A stretch of DNA of 64,000 nt from Gammaproteobacteria bacterium. Lineage in GTDB: Bacteria; Pseudomonadota; Gammaproteobacteria; Burkholderiales; Gallionellaceae. The notes beneath the pieces are model-generated. The model saw only the letters and a program-made list of their open reading frames with translations. It searched no databases and was not told the DNA's origin. This document shows, one piece after another, positions 1-10,732 of the stretch. Location: NCBI GenBank assembly GCA_018813765.1, contig JAHJBC010000006.1, positions 124,001-188,000 on the forward strand. The letters are read 5' to 3'. The position numbers and the translations under genes were made by a program. The stretch's first letter is position 1. Every line of letters begins with the position of its first letter.

Positions 1-1002
1 GACCGCGCCGGCGTGCGGCTGCGCACGTTGAGCAATACGGCTGAGCGCGATGTCGCACTGGAGATCGTGGCGCGCATCCTGCAGCAGCCGGTCTTTCCGG
101 AGCCGGTGCTGGCGCGCGAGAAGGCGCGCTGGATCGCTTCCCTGAAAGAGGCGGAGACGCAGCCCGACAGCATCGCCGACAAGGCGTTCGACGGCGCGGT
201 GTTCGGTGTGCATCCCTACGGCTGGCATGTCGAAGTGGCGGACGTGGACAAGATCCAGCGCGAGCAACTGGAAGCGTTCTATCGCAGCCACTATGGCGCG
301 CAGCATGCGGTCGTCTCGCTGATGGGCGACATCAGCCGGGCCGAGGCCGAGGCGATCGCGCAGCGCTTGACCGAGAACCTGCCGGCCGGCGGGGCCGATG
401 CGCACATCCCGGCGGTGATGATCCGCATCCAGCCCGGCGAACAGCGCATCGCCCATCCGGCCAGCCAGAGCCATATCCTGATCGGCACGCCGGGCGTGGC
501 GCGCAACGACGAGGACTATTTTCCGCTGTATGTCGGCAATTACATCCTCGGCGGCGGCGGCTTCGTCTCGCGGCTGATGAACGAGGTGCGAGAGAAGCGC
601 GGCCTGGCCTACAGCGTGTACAGCTACTTCACGCCGATGCAACAGCCGGGCGCGTTCCAGATCGGCCTGCAGACCAAGAAAGAGCAGGCCGACGAGGCGC
701 TGGCACTGGTACGCAAGACCCTGCGCACCTTCGTGGACAAGGGCGTTACCGAGAAGGAATTGCGCGCCGCCAAGCAGAACATCGTCGGCGGTTTCCCGCT
801 GCGCATCGACAGCAACAGGAAGATCATCGAGTACCTCGGCGTGATCGGATTCTACGAACTGCCGCTGACCTACCTGGACGATTTCACCGCCCGTGTGGAG
901 AAGGTCACTGCGGCGCAGATACACGATGCGTTCAAACGCCGCATCGATCCCGATGCGCTGGCGACGGTGATTGTCGGTGCGCCGGAGGGCACGGCCAAAT
1001 GA
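1..1002 (+). CDS. M16 family zinc peptidase-like protein, C-terminal part (5' end outside window)
   Basis: The frame is open from base 1, so the gene starts upstream of the window and 333 residues remain. The glycine-rich run NYILGGGGF followed by SRLMNEVREKRGLAYSVYS is the typical C-terminal half of M16 (pitrilysin/processing-peptidase) proteins, where the Arg and Tyr help bind substrate. The HxxEH zinc site lies in the N-terminal half and cannot be assessed; in tandem M16 gene pairs the second subunit often lacks it. The last residues (ATVIVGAPEGTAK) read as a natural C-terminus. The protein probably acts in the periplasm or cell envelope, but no signal peptide can be checked. rsmD follows after a repeat-filled gap. 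Confidence 0.85.
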   Translation, partial: DRAGVRLRTLSNTAERDVALEIVARILQQPVFPEPVLAREKARWIASLKEAETQPDSIADKAFDGAVFGVHPYGWHVEVADVDKIQREQLEAFYRSHYGAQHAVVSLMGDISRAEAEAIAQRLTENLPAGGADAHIPAVMIRIQPGEQRIAHPASQSHILIGTPGVARNDEDYFPLYVGNYILGGGGFVSRLMNEVREKRGLAYSVYSYFTPMQQPGAFQIGLQTKKEQADEALALVRKTLRTFVDKGVTEKELRAAKQNIVGGFPLRIDSNRKIIEYLGVIGFYELPLTYLDDFTARVEKVTAAQIHDAFKRRIDPDALATVIVGAPEGTAK

Positions 1003-1017
1003 ACTTCAAAGACATTT

Positions 1018-1094
1018 GTCCACGAAAGACACGAAATGCACGAACAGTTCTTGCTGCATGCCTTTTTTTCGTGCCTTTCGTGTCTTTCGTGGAC
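1018..1094. repeat. Intergenic inverted repeat, CCACGAAAGACACGAAA type
   Basis: Arms at 1018-1044 and 1068-1094 are inverted copies, 26 of 27 bases matching, around a 23-base centre. The transcript could fold into a long hairpin. The element fills almost the whole gap between the M16 gene and rsmD, and the open frame across it yields an unlikely Arg/Phe-rich peptide, so it is not coding. It ends 14 bases before the proposed TTG start of rsmD. Confidence 0.85.
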
Positions 1095-1108
1095 AGTCTG
1101 ATTTTAAA

Positions 1109-2388
<1,280 letters not shown>

Positions 2389-2407
2389 ACGAGCAACCTC
2401 CAAGAAG

Positions 2408-2436
2408 AACCCCGCGCGTCAGTGCGGGGTTTTTTT
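2408..2436 (+). terminator. Rho-independent terminator after the ferredoxin gene
   Basis: The stem AACCCCGC/GCGGGGTT (2408-2415 with 2424-2431) is followed by an unbroken T run to 2436. It closes the rsmD-coaD-ferredoxin unit. Confidence 0.9.
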
Positions 2437-2530
2437 ATGCTTCATGCACTTCAATTTTCGGGCTGATGGGAGTACCCTCAAACGGCTCAGGAGGAAGTTC
2501 ACCAAGACAAGATAAGGCGAGTCCGCGCAG

Positions 2531-5272
2531 ATGGCTTCGTTCAAAATAAATCCTCGATTTCTCAATCCGAACGTCAAACCGGCGATTGCGATCGCCGGAG
2601 TCGTACTTGTAACCCTGTTCGCAGGCAATGCGCTGTTCAGCAGCCTGCGCGACGAGATACGCACGGACATCCAGAACAACATCGCAGCAGTTGGGATACT
2701 CAAGGCGAGCCAGATCGAGTATTGGCTGGAAGACCGCCTGACCGACGCCAGGATATTCGGCGAAAACTCTTTCTTTACCCGTGAAGTGAAGCAGTGGGTG
2801 CGCGGGGGCAAGCGCGACGATGTCATGCGCGGACGCCTCATCGAGCGCATGGGCAGGTACATGAGCGGCAACGGTTTCCGCTCCATGGTGATATATGACG
2901 CGGCCGGGCATGTGCTATTGCGGGCCGGAGATTCCGTGCATGAAGACGAAAAGTTGATGGCCTCGCTGAAGGAAGCCATCGCATCCGGCCGCGCCCAACT
3001 GGTCGATCTGCACCGGCATGACGAATCGTCGTTGCAGGTCAGGCTCGGGTTCTCCACGCCATTGCGCGATAACAACGATCACGTCGGCGCGATCTATCTG
3101 GAAGAAGATCCGGAAAAATACCTCTATCCCCTGATCCACGAGTGGCCGACCAGAACCAAGGCGGCCGAGACCCAGCTTGTGCGCAAGGAGGGGGATCAGA
3201 TCCTGTTCCTCGATCGACTCCGCCATCGCGGCGACCCGCCGCTTACTTTCCTGCAACCGCTGGATGCCCCGCGTCTGGCCGCCGCCGTCGCTTTGCGCGG
3301 CGAAAGGGGCGTGCTGGAGGGGACGCACGATTATCGCGGGAAGGCGGTGCTGTCCTATGCGGCTGCGATCCCCGGCACGAACTGGATGCTGATCTCCAAG
3401 ATCGATGAAGAGGAAGCCTATCAGGTGATAGACAAGGCGCAGAACATCGCAGTCATCGTATCCCTGTTCGTCTATCTGCTGATCGGGTCATGGTTCTGGC
3501 AATGGCGCAGCCGCGATCAGACTGCGACCGAGGCGGCCGTGCTCAAGGAGCGGGTGCGCGCCGATAATCTGCAGATGGCGGGCGAGAAGCGTTTCCGCAC
3601 GGTGTTCGAACACACCGCGCTGCCCATGGTGCGCAACGCCCTGAACGGTGAGTTCATCGAGGTCAACAATGCCTGGTGCGACATGTTCGGCTACAGCCGC
3701 GAGGAGACGTTCTCCAATCACCTGTCCTGGCAAAAAGTCACCCATCCTGAGGACATGGATCCCGGCTCCGCCCTGGTGAAGAAACTGCTGGCCGGGGAGA
3801 TCGATGTCTTCAAGATCGAGAAGCGCTATATCCGCAAGGACGGCGAAGTGTTGTGGGGAATATTGCAGGTGACGCTGGTGCGCGACGAGACCGGCGCGCC
3901 GGAATATTTCATCAGCGCGATACAGGACATCACCGAGCGCAAGCAACTGGAAAAGGCGCTGGAGGAAAACCTGTTCATCCTCAGGATGGCGCTGGAGGGG
4001 GCGAACGAGGCGGTGTGGGAGTGGGACCTGGTCACCGGCAAGGCGAAGTTCAGCCCGCAGTATTACATCATGCTGGGATATATGCCGGACGAGTTTCCGG
4101 CCACCCAGGATGAGTGGCTGGCGCGCATCCATCCGGAAGAGCGTGATGCCGTGATCGGCAGGATCCGGGATGAACTGGCGGAGAATCACGACATATACAT
4201 CACGGAATACCGCATGCGCTCCAAGGACGGCCGCTACCGCTGGATACAGGGGCGCGGCAAATGCATCGCCTTCGACGAGTCGGGCAAGCCGACGCGCATG
4301 GTCGGCATCAATACCGACATCACCGAGCGCAAGCAGTCCGAGCAGCAGATCAGCTTCATGGCTTATCACGACAAGCTGACCGGATTGCCCAACCGCGCGC
4401 TGTTGTTCGACCGGCTGGCGCAGGCCATGTCGCAGGCCAAACGTGACAGGAAGTATGTGGCTTTGCTTTTCGTCGACCTGGACGGTTTCAAGGCGGTCAA
4501 CGACGAACATGGTCACGAGGCGGGCGACACCGTGCTGAAGATGTCGGCGCAGCGTTTCCTGGCCTGCGTGCGCGCCGTGGACACGGTGGCGCGTTTCGGC
4601 GGCGACGAGTTTGCCATCATCCTCGGCAATCTGGATGCGCCGGAGCAGGCCAGAGGCGTCGCCGAAAAAATCGTGCAGGCATTCGCGCAGAGCATGGCGC
4701 TGGCCAGCGGCGGCGAGTGCCGGGTGGGGGCAAGCGTGGGGATCAGCATCTACCCCGATCATGGCAGCGCCATGGACAACCTCATGATGGCGGCCGACCG
4801 CGCAATGTACGAGAGCAAGCGCCGCGGCAAGAACTCCTTCACCTTTTTCAATGAGGGCGTGGCCAAGGAAAACGAGCCGTGGATCAGGTTTGAATCCGCG
4901 CATACGGTCGGCATCGAAGAGATGGACGAGCAGCACCGCAACCTGGTCTATCTGGTGAATAGGCTCAGCGATGCGCTGAAACACGGCGAATCGAAAGAAT
5001 CCACCATGCTGATGCTGGACGAACTGCTGGTGGCGACAACGCATCACTTCGAGACCGAGAGCCGCTACATGACACTGCATCGTTATCCCGATCAGAAAGC
5101 ACATGAAGAGGAGCATGCCCGGCTGGTGAACGAGGCCTTGCAGATGAAGGAACAGTTCATGGACGGGCGCGAACTACTGGCCAAGCAGTCGCTCAAGGAC
5201 TGGCTGCTCGGGCATATCCTCTATTCCGACAAGAAGCTGGCAGCCTATCTGCGCAAGCAGGGAATGACCTGA
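2531..5272 (+). CDS. Membrane diguanylate cyclase: Cache-PAS-PAS-GGDEF-hemerythrin
   Basis: This 913-aa sensor enzyme is predicted to make c-di-GMP. A first membrane segment lies near residues 16-36, a periplasmic Cache-like region near 40-295 and a second membrane segment near 298-318. Two PAS domains follow (about 350-470 and 475-600). The GGDEF domain has an intact GGDEF motif at about 690 and an RxxD product-inhibition site (RAVD) exactly five residues before it. A bacteriohemerythrin domain (about 784-913) shows the non-haem di-iron ligands in EQHR, HHFETE, HEEEH and HILYSD, suggesting O2 or redox sensing. No EAL domain is present. The gene is convergent with mutM, only 16 bases apart. 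Confidence 0.9.
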   Translation: MASFKINPRFLNPNVKPAIAIAGVVLVTLFAGNALFSSLRDEIRTDIQNNIAAVGILKASQIEYWLEDRLTDARIFGENSFFTREVKQWVRGGKRDDVMRGRLIERMGRYMSGNGFRSMVIYDAAGHVLLRAGDSVHEDEKLMASLKEAIASGRAQLVDLHRHDESSLQVRLGFSTPLRDNNDHVGAIYLEEDPEKYLYPLIHEWPTRTKAAETQLVRKEGDQILFLDRLRHRGDPPLTFLQPLDAPRLAAAVALRGERGVLEGTHDYRGKAVLSYAAAIPGTNWMLISKIDEEEAYQVIDKAQNIAVIVSLFVYLLIGSWFWQWRSRDQTATEAAVLKERVRADNLQMAGEKRFRTVFEHTALPMVRNALNGEFIEVNNAWCDMFGYSREETFSNHLSWQKVTHPEDMDPGSALVKKLLAGEIDVFKIEKRYIRKDGEVLWGILQVTLVRDETGAPEYFISAIQDITERKQLEKALEENLFILRMALEGANEAVWEWDLVTGKAKFSPQYYIMLGYMPDEFPATQDEWLARIHPEERDAVIGRIRDELAENHDIYITEYRMRSKDGRYRWIQGRGKCIAFDESGKPTRMVGINTDITERKQSEQQISFMAYHDKLTGLPNRALLFDRLAQAMSQAKRDRKYVALLFVDLDGFKAVNDEHGHEAGDTVLKMSAQRFLACVRAVDTVARFGGDEFAIILGNLDAPEQARGVAEKIVQAFAQSMALASGGECRVGASVGISIYPDHGSAMDNLMMAADRAMYESKRRGKNSFTFFNEGVAKENEPWIRFESAHTVGIEEMDEQHRNLVYLVNRLSDALKHGESKESTMLMLDELLVATTHHFETESRYMTLHRYPDQKAHEEEHARLVNEALQMKEQFMDGRELLAKQSLKDWLLGHILYSDKKLAAYLRKQGMT

Positions 5273-5288
5273 ATCGGTACAGTCGGCT

Positions 5289-6104
5289 TCACTTCTGGCA
5301 CGTCGGGCAATAAAAACTCGACCGTTGCCCCTGCCTGATCTGTTTGATCGGTGTGTCGCAGTGTTTGCAGGGCTGGCCGCTGCGGCCATAGACGAAGTAG
5401 TGCTGCTGGAAATATCCGGCATTGCCGTCGCTGTCCACATAGTCACGCAGGCTGCTGCCGCCTTTCCTGATCGCCGCGCGCAACACCTCCCGGATCGCTT
5501 TGACCAGCAACAGGCAGCGCTCCCGGCTGAGTTTGCCCGCCGCAAGTTGCGGCCTGATCCCGGCGCGGAACAGCGCCTCGTTGGCGTAGATGTTGCCCAC
5601 GCCGACCACCACATGATTGTCCATGATGACCAGCTTGATGGCGGTCTTGCGTTTGCGCGTGGCGGCGTATAGATAGTCGCCGTCGAAATTCTTTTCCAGC
5701 GGTTCCGGCCCGAGCGATGCCAGCAGCGGATGCCGCGCGACATCGCCCTCGTGCCACAACACTGCCCCGAAACGGCGCGGGTCGCGCAGGCGTAGCGCGC
5801 GTCCGTCGTCCAGCAACAGGTCGAAGTGGTCGTGTTTTTCCGGTGCCGTGGCGTGCGGCAGGATGCGCAGACTGCCGCTCATGCCCAGATGCAGGATCAG
5901 CGTGCCGCGGTCGAATTCGACCAGCAGGTATTTGGCGCGGCGCCGCAGCCTGCGGATGGTCTGTCCGCGCAACAATTCCGGCAGCTTGGCCGGAACGGGC
6001 CAGCGCAACGCGGGATTGCGGATGATGACGTCGTTGACCGTTCTTCCGGTCAGGTGGGGCGCGAGACCGCGCAGGGTGGTCTCGACCTCGGGGAGTTCAG
6101 GCAT
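5289..6104 (-). CDS. mutM: Formamidopyrimidine-DNA glycosylase MutM (Fpg)
   Basis: MutM removes 8-oxoguanine and ring-opened purines and nicks the abasic site (beta/delta elimination). The 271-aa protein begins MPELPEVE, with catalytic Pro and Glu directly after Met. The conserved Lys in RRAKYLL is present, and a C-terminal zinc finger runs from CKHC to CPTC. Its start lies 8 bases inside the end of the gldG-like gene, so it appears to be the last gene of the ABC exporter operon, an unusual companion. Confidence 0.96.
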   Translation of the reverse strand: MPELPEVETTLRGLAPHLTGRTVNDVIIRNPALRWPVPAKLPELLRGQTIRRLRRRAKYLLVEFDRGTLILHLGMSGSLRILPHATAPEKHDHFDLLLDDGRALRLRDPRRFGAVLWHEGDVARHPLLASLGPEPLEKNFDGDYLYAATRKRKTAIKLVIMDNHVVVGVGNIYANEALFRAGIRPQLAAGKLSRERCLLLVKAIREVLRAAIRKGGSSLRDYVDSDGNAGYFQQHYFVYGRSGQPCKHCDTPIKQIRQGQRSSFYCPTCQK

Positions 6105-7428
6105 TCCTGCGCCGCCGCCAGGCCAGGAATCCGGCGGCGACCAGCAGTAGCGGCAGCAGAATCATGAAGCCGACGCTGATGGCCGCAAGCTGGTTTTTGC
6201 TCAGGGTGATCTTGCCGTCCTTTGCGGTGTGCGGCTGCACGGTGATGAGGCGTTCCTCGTTGGCCAGCCAGTTCACCAGATTGACGCCGAAATCGAGGTT
6301 GCCGCCGTTGCCGGAATAGGTATTGGCGAGGAAGGCGGCATTGCCCACCACCACGATGCGCTGCTCGCGGTCGTTCACGTTGCGTTGCAGGGCGACCGCC
6401 AGATCGAACGGGCCGGGGATGTCGCGCTCCTTGTCGAAGCGTTTGGTGATGCCGAGCTCGCTGACCCAGCCGCGCGCGGCACCTTCCACTAGCGTCTGCT
6501 TCTCCCAGCCTTTCCTGGGTTCGACGCTCACCGCGCGCGCATCCGGAAACACCGTGATGAGGTCGAAATCGCGCGTGACGACATGCGGCGGATACCCGGC
6601 GCCCAGCGTCCAGTTGAGCGGCGCATCCATCTCCTGTGCGGCAGGGTCGATCACGATGCCGGGCGGGAAGGTGATGCCGAGCTTCTCCGCCACCGGCTCC
6701 AGGCCGCGCAGCGGCTCGGCATCCACCAGCCATAACAGGTTGCCGCCGCGGTCGATGTGGCGCAGCAGCTTCTTCACCTCGCCCGGCATCAGTTTCGTTT
6801 GCGGATGGGTGATCACCAGCAAGCCGGCATTGTCCGGTACCTCCTGCGCGACGGTGAGCTTGAGGCCGGCGATGCGGTAGCCGAGTTGTTGCAGGCGTCC
6901 ACCGAACTCGCCGAGGTCGTGGTTGGCGCTGCCGTCCAGCTTGCGTTCGCCGTGGCCGGTCAGGTACATCAGCAGTTGATCCTTGCCGTGCGCCAGCCGC
7001 AACAGCGCGCTGGACAGCGTCTGTTCGTTCAGCACGGCGATATGCTCGCTGCGCCCCGCGTATTCCACCACCATCTCGCCGTTGCCGCGGATGGAAGCCT
7101 TGCGCATCGCTTCCGCATCTTTCACCGGGTCGACGAAGGCGAGCGAGATGTCCGGCTTGTAGCGCTGGTAGAGCGCCACGAACTCGCGGATGAGTTTGCG
7201 GATATCGCCGAGCTGCGCATCCTGCTCGGTGGCATATACGGTGATTTTGACCGGCCCCTCCAGCAACGCCAGCGCATCCACGCTGCCGGGTTCCAGGCTG
7301 TTCAGCGCGTTCTGCGTGACATCCCACTGCGCCGGGTAACGCGCGGCGAGCTGATAGATCGCGCCCGCAGCCACCAGCACCAGCAGCAAAGCGGCGGTCC
7401 GTATCAGCATGGGCAGAAAGCGCTTCAT
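6097..7428 (-). CDS. GldG-like auxiliary subunit of an ABC-2 transporter (ABC-type uncharacterised transport domain)
   Basis: The 443-aa protein has an N-terminal membrane anchor (about residues 7-28), a large extracytoplasmic part and a C-terminal membrane segment (about 416-438) ending WRRRRNA. The middle part, with [10 protein letters not shown] and [13 protein letters not shown], matches the GldG / DUF4350-type fold that accompanies ABC-2 permeases. I chose the ATG at 7428 because it overlaps the permease stop by 4 bases (ATGA) and starts a good signal-anchor; the open frame extends further upstream but is a shadow of the permease. GldG is known from gliding Bacteroidetes; here the cargo is unknown. 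Confidence 0.85.
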   Translation of the reverse strand: MKRFLPMLIRTAALLLVLVAAGAIYQLAARYPAQWDVTQNALNSLEPGSVDALALLEGPVKITVYATEQDAQLGDIRKLIREFVALYQRYKPDISLAFVDPVKDAEAMRKASIRGNGEMVVEYAGRSEHIAVLNEQTLSSALLRLAHGKDQLLMYLTGHGERKLDGSANHDLGEFGGRLQQLGYRIAGLKLTVAQEVPDNAGLLVITHPQTKLMPGEVKKLLRHIDRGGNLLWLVDAEPLRGLEPVAEKLGITFPPGIVIDPAAQEMDAPLNWTLGAGYPPHVVTRDFDLITVFPDARAVSVEPRKGWEKQTLVEGAARGWVSELGITKRFDKERDIPGPFDLAVALQRNVNDREQRIVVVGNAAFLANTYSGNGGNLDFGVNLVNWLANEERLITVQPHTAKDGKITLSKNQLAAISVGFMILLPLLLVAAGFLAWRRRRNA

Positions 7429-8171
7429 AGCCCGTGCCGCCGTTCGTCGTTGAGCTGCCGTATCGTCAGCCACAACAGGGTGGCGATGAGCAGCGCGAAG
7501 TAGATCAGGTCGGCACTGTTGAGCAGGCCCGTGTTCAGGTTCTGGAAGTGCGCGTTGGGCGACAGCGCGCGCAGGAAGCTGCGGCTGTCGCTGGAGCTCA
7601 CATCCATCAGCCACAAGCCGAACGAGAGCCCCAACGCGCTGGTCGCGGCGATGACGGGCTGTTTGCTCAGTGCCGAGAAATACAGGCCCAGCGCGGCATA
7701 ACCCGCTGCAAGCAACAGCACGCCGAGCAGATTGGACAGCATCAGGCCGATGTCGGCCTGGGTGCCGAGCAGCAGCGTGGCGAGTAGCGCTGCACAGCCT
7801 GCCACGATGAGGACGAGCAACAGCAGCAGGCCAAGGAACTTCCCCAGCACGATATGCGTCGCGGTGACCGGTGCGGTAAGCAACAGCACCCAGGTATGGT
7901 TGCGGCGCTCCTCGGCGATCAGGCGCATGGTGAACAACGGGATCAGCAGCATCAGCATCAATGCCAGCGCACTGCACAGCGGCGCGGCCACGGCGATGGT
8001 TGCGCCCGGCGCGTTGCCGAGCTGTGCCAGTTGCGCCTGCACCTGCAGGTAATCGTCCATGCGCGCGAAATAGAACCAGGCGAACAGGAATTGCAGCAGT
8101 GCCAGCATCCACCAGGTGGCGGGCGCGGCGAACAGGCTGCGGAACTCCTTTTTCGCGATGGTCAGTATCAC
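7425..8171 (-). CDS. ABC-2 type transporter permease (GldF-like)
   Basis: The 248-aa inner-membrane protein has about six hydrophobic segments, for example near residues 20-37, 66-86, 105-130 and 140-165, and the ABC-2 family motif RLIAEERRNHTWVLLLTAP after the second. It starts MILTIAKKEFRSLF, typical for GldF/NosY-type permeases. Four-base overlaps with the ATPase gene upstream and the gldG-like gene downstream indicate tight co-expression. The substrate cannot be inferred. Confidence 0.9.
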   Translation of the reverse strand: MILTIAKKEFRSLFAAPATWWMLALLQFLFAWFYFARMDDYLQVQAQLAQLGNAPGATIAVAAPLCSALALMLMLLIPLFTMRLIAEERRNHTWVLLLTAPVTATHIVLGKFLGLLLLLVLIVAGCAALLATLLLGTQADIGLMLSNLLGVLLLAAGYAALGLYFSALSKQPVIAATSALGLSFGLWLMDVSSSDSRSFLRALSPNAHFQNLNTGLLNSADLIYFALLIATLLWLTIRQLNDERRHGL

Positions 8172-8914
8172 GCGGATGCCCTTTCATCGTTCCCGGTGAT
8201 CTGCAGGAACGCCTCTTCCATGTTGCCGTTCGCCAGCATCTCGGCGCTGCTGCCGCTGAAGATCATGCGCCCGTGCTGCAGGATGATGACGCGGTCGCAC
8301 ACGCTTTCGACTTCGTTCAACAGATGGGTGGACAGGATCACGCTGCTGCTGTTGCCCAGTTCGCGGATCAGCGTGCGGATGTCGCGTATCTGTGCCGGAT
8401 CGAGGCCGACGGTGGGCTCGTCCAGCACCACCACGGGCGGATTGTGGATGATGGCCTGGGCGATCCCCACGCGCTGCTGGTAGCCCTTGGATAGCGTGCC
8501 GATGATCCTGTGCCCGTCCTGCTGCAAGCCGCACCGCTGCTTGGCCAGCGCCTGCGCATCGGCGATTTTTTCGCGCGGGATGCGGTGCAGGCGAGCGACG
8601 AACAGCAAATAGGCATCGACGGACATGTCCTTGTACAGCGGCGGGTGCTCTGGCAGAAAACCGATGCAGGCCTTGGCGAGCTCGGGCTCCTGCGCCAGAT
8701 CGAAATCGCATATCTTCACGGTGCCGCTGTCGGGCGGCAGCGCGCCGGTGAGCATCTGCAAGGTGGTGCTTTTTCCGGCGCCGTTGTGGCCGAGCAGTCC
8801 GAGCACTTCGCCGCGACGCAATTCCAGCGACACCCCGTTCACCGCCACCAGACGCGGGCCGTGGCGGCGGGTGAGATCCTGCGCGGAAAGGGTGAGCGGA
8901 GCAGTCATGGACAT
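8168..8914 (-). CDS. ABC transporter ATP-binding protein (GldA-like)
   Basis: This ATPase powers the exporter encoded by the next two genes. The 248-aa protein carries Walker A GHNGAGKST, a signature-like loop LSKGYQQRVGIAQ, Walker B VVVLDEPTVGLDP and the H-loop STHLL. I placed the start at the ATG at 8914 (MSMTAPLT); an ATG two codons on (8908) is equally possible, and the open frame upstream to 9190 runs antisense into the TPR gene and is not credible. The divergent TPR gene starts about 73 bases away, so a shared promoter region lies at 8915-8987. Confidence 0.93.
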   Translation of the reverse strand: MSMTAPLTLSAQDLTRRHGPRLVAVNGVSLELRRGEVLGLLGHNGAGKSTTLQMLTGALPPDSGTVKICDFDLAQEPELAKACIGFLPEHPPLYKDMSVDAYLLFVARLHRIPREKIADAQALAKQRCGLQQDGHRIIGTLSKGYQQRVGIAQAIIHNPPVVVLDEPTVGLDPAQIRDIRTLIRELGNSSSVILSTHLLNEVESVCDRVIILQHGRMIFSGSSAEMLANGNMEEAFLQITGNDERASA

Positions 8915-8987
8915 GAAGCCGTGCGGTTTTGAGTTAGGGCGAATATAACCTAATATGTCGGCTCGCACCAAAACACGCGGGTCATTG

Positions 8988-10730
8988 ATGAATTCATCCT
9001 TACGTCTCCTCATTCTGTCTGTCACAACAACGCTGGCTGCATGTGCAACTGCGCCGCAGCAGGAACTCGCGGAAGCGCCGCACCATGCAGGCAGGACCGA
9101 TCTGGAGCAGATCGTCGAGCCGGGCAAGCTCGACCTGCCCAACGTGGAACTCACCGACCGCCTGCTGTACGAATTCCTGCTCGGCGACATCGCCGCGCAG
9201 CGCGACCGTCCGGAACTGGCCGCGCAGGCCTATCTCGATCTGGCCCGGACTACGCGCGACCCGCGCGTGGCTAGGCGCGCAGCACAACTGGCCTACGAGT
9301 CGCGCCAGCTGGAGCAGGCGGTGGAAGCGTTCAAACTGTGGCAGGAACTGGAACCGTCCTCGCCGCTGGCCAAGCAGATGCTGCTCTCGCTGCTGCTCTC
9401 CGGCGGCAACCTGCAGGAGGCGCGCCCGCATCTGGAAACCATCCTCAAAGCCGACCCCGCCAATGCGGGCCGCACTTTTCTGAACATCTACCCGCTGGCG
9501 TCGCGCTCGCCGGACAAGGCGGCCGTACTCGACTGGATGATGGAGGCGACGCGCCCCTATCAGAATGTGGCGGAGGGCCACTGGGCGGTGGCGCAGGCGG
9601 CAGCGGCGGCAGGCAAGCATGACCTGGCGCTGGCCGAAGCGCACCGTGCGGCGGCGTTGAAACCGGACTGGGCGGCGGCGGCGGTATACGAGGCCGAGCT
9701 GACCATGCGCAACGAACCCCAGCGCGGGCTGGATATGCTCAAGCGATACCTGAAAGCACATCCGGAGAACGCCGATTTGCGCCTGTACTATGCGCGCGCG
9801 CTGCTCAGCCAGAAGCAGTACGCCGTTGCGCGCGACGAGTTCCAGCGTCTGTTGAAGGACCGTCCGGACAATCCCGACCTGGCTTTCGCCATCGCACTGA
9901 TCTCCATGCAGATGGGCGATTACGCGCGCGCCGAGCAGGAACTGCAGCAGTCGCTGGCCAAGGGCGGCAAGGAAGAAAGCGCGGTGCATCATTATCTCGG
10001 ACAGTTGAACGAAGCCAGAAAGAACGATGCGGCTGCGCTGGAGCATTACCGCCAGGTGAAGGGCGGCGAATATGCCTATGCCGCGCGGCTGCGCGAGGTG
10101 GCGCTGCTGGACAAGGCGGGCAAGCTGGATGAGGCGCGTGCTGTGCTGCACAGTGCGGTGCCGACAACAGACCAGCAACGTGTGCAGTTGATCCTGATCG
10201 ATGCGCAGTTGCTGCGCGAGGGCAAGCAGTACGAGGTCGGCTACAAAGTGCTGGCGCAGGGACTGGAAAAATATCCCGCGAATCCGGACCTGCTGTACCA
10301 GACCGCGATGGCGGCGGAAAAACTGAAGAAGAACGAACTGTTCGAGCAGTTGATCCGCAAGCTGATCAAGCTGGAGCCGGACAACGCGCATGCCTACAAC
10401 GCGCTGGGCTACAGCCTGCTGGAACGCAACGTGCGCCTGCCCGAGGCGATGAAACTGGTGGAGAAGGCCTACCAGCTCGCCCCCGAAGATGCCGCGATCA
10501 TCGACAGCATGGGCTGGGGTCACTACCTGCTGGGCGATCTGGGCAAGAGCGTCGAGTTCCTGCGCCGCGCATTCAGCGCCAACCCCGATCCCGAGATCGC
10601 CGCGCATCTGGGTGAAGTGCTGTGGAAACAGGGCGACCATGAGGGCGCGCGCAAGGTCTGGGACGAAGGTGTGAAAGCCAATCCCGACCATGAAGTGCTC
10701 AAGGCCATCATCAAACGCTTCATCCCCTGA
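8988..10730 (+). CDS. TPR-repeat outer-membrane lipoprotein
   Basis: The 580-aa protein has a lipoprotein signal with lipobox LAAC (Cys 19) when started at the ATG at 8988; an in-frame ATG at 8955 would give an 11-residue extension. The rest is helical tetratricopeptide repeats (for example AHAYNALGYSLLER and AIIDSMGWGHYLLGDLGK), a protein-protein interaction scaffold. In betaproteobacteria such a gene commonly precedes lolB-ispE, as here (2-base gap to lolB). The precise function is not established; an envelope biogenesis role is an inference from its neighbours. Confidence 0.88.
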   Translation: MNSSLRLLILSVTTTLAACATAPQQELAEAPHHAGRTDLEQIVEPGKLDLPNVELTDRLLYEFLLGDIAAQRDRPELAAQAYLDLARTTRDPRVARRAAQLAYESRQLEQAVEAFKLWQELEPSSPLAKQMLLSLLLSGGNLQEARPHLETILKADPANAGRTFLNIYPLASRSPDKAAVLDWMMEATRPYQNVAEGHWAVAQAAAAAGKHDLALAEAHRAAALKPDWAAAAVYEAELTMRNEPQRGLDMLKRYLKAHPENADLRLYYARALLSQKQYAVARDEFQRLLKDRPDNPDLAFAIALISMQMGDYARAEQELQQSLAKGGKEESAVHHYLGQLNEARKNDAAALEHYRQVKGGEYAYAARLREVALLDKAGKLDEARAVLHSAVPTTDQQRVQLILIDAQLLREGKQYEVGYKVLAQGLEKYPANPDLLYQTAMAAEKLKKNELFEQLIRKLIKLEPDNAHAYNALGYSLLERNVRLPEAMKLVEKAYQLAPEDAAIIDSMGWGHYLLGDLGKSVEFLRRAFSANPDPEIAAHLGEVLWKQGDHEGARKVWDEGVKANPDHEVLKAIIKRFIP

Positions 10731-10732
10731 TC

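Noticed and set aside
971-1108. N-terminal extension of RsmD across the inverted repeat
   Set aside because: The added residues come from the repeat and do not belong to the RsmD family; homology starts at the TTG at 1109.
3488-5116. 542-codon minus-strand frame opposite the GGDEF-hemerythrin gene
   Set aside because: His/Leu/Gln-rich shadow peptide; the plus strand has intact PAS, GGDEF and hemerythrin motifs.
9000-10691. 563-codon minus-strand frame opposite the TPR gene
   Set aside because: Shadow; the TPR lipoprotein on the plus strand has a signal peptide and repeat pattern.
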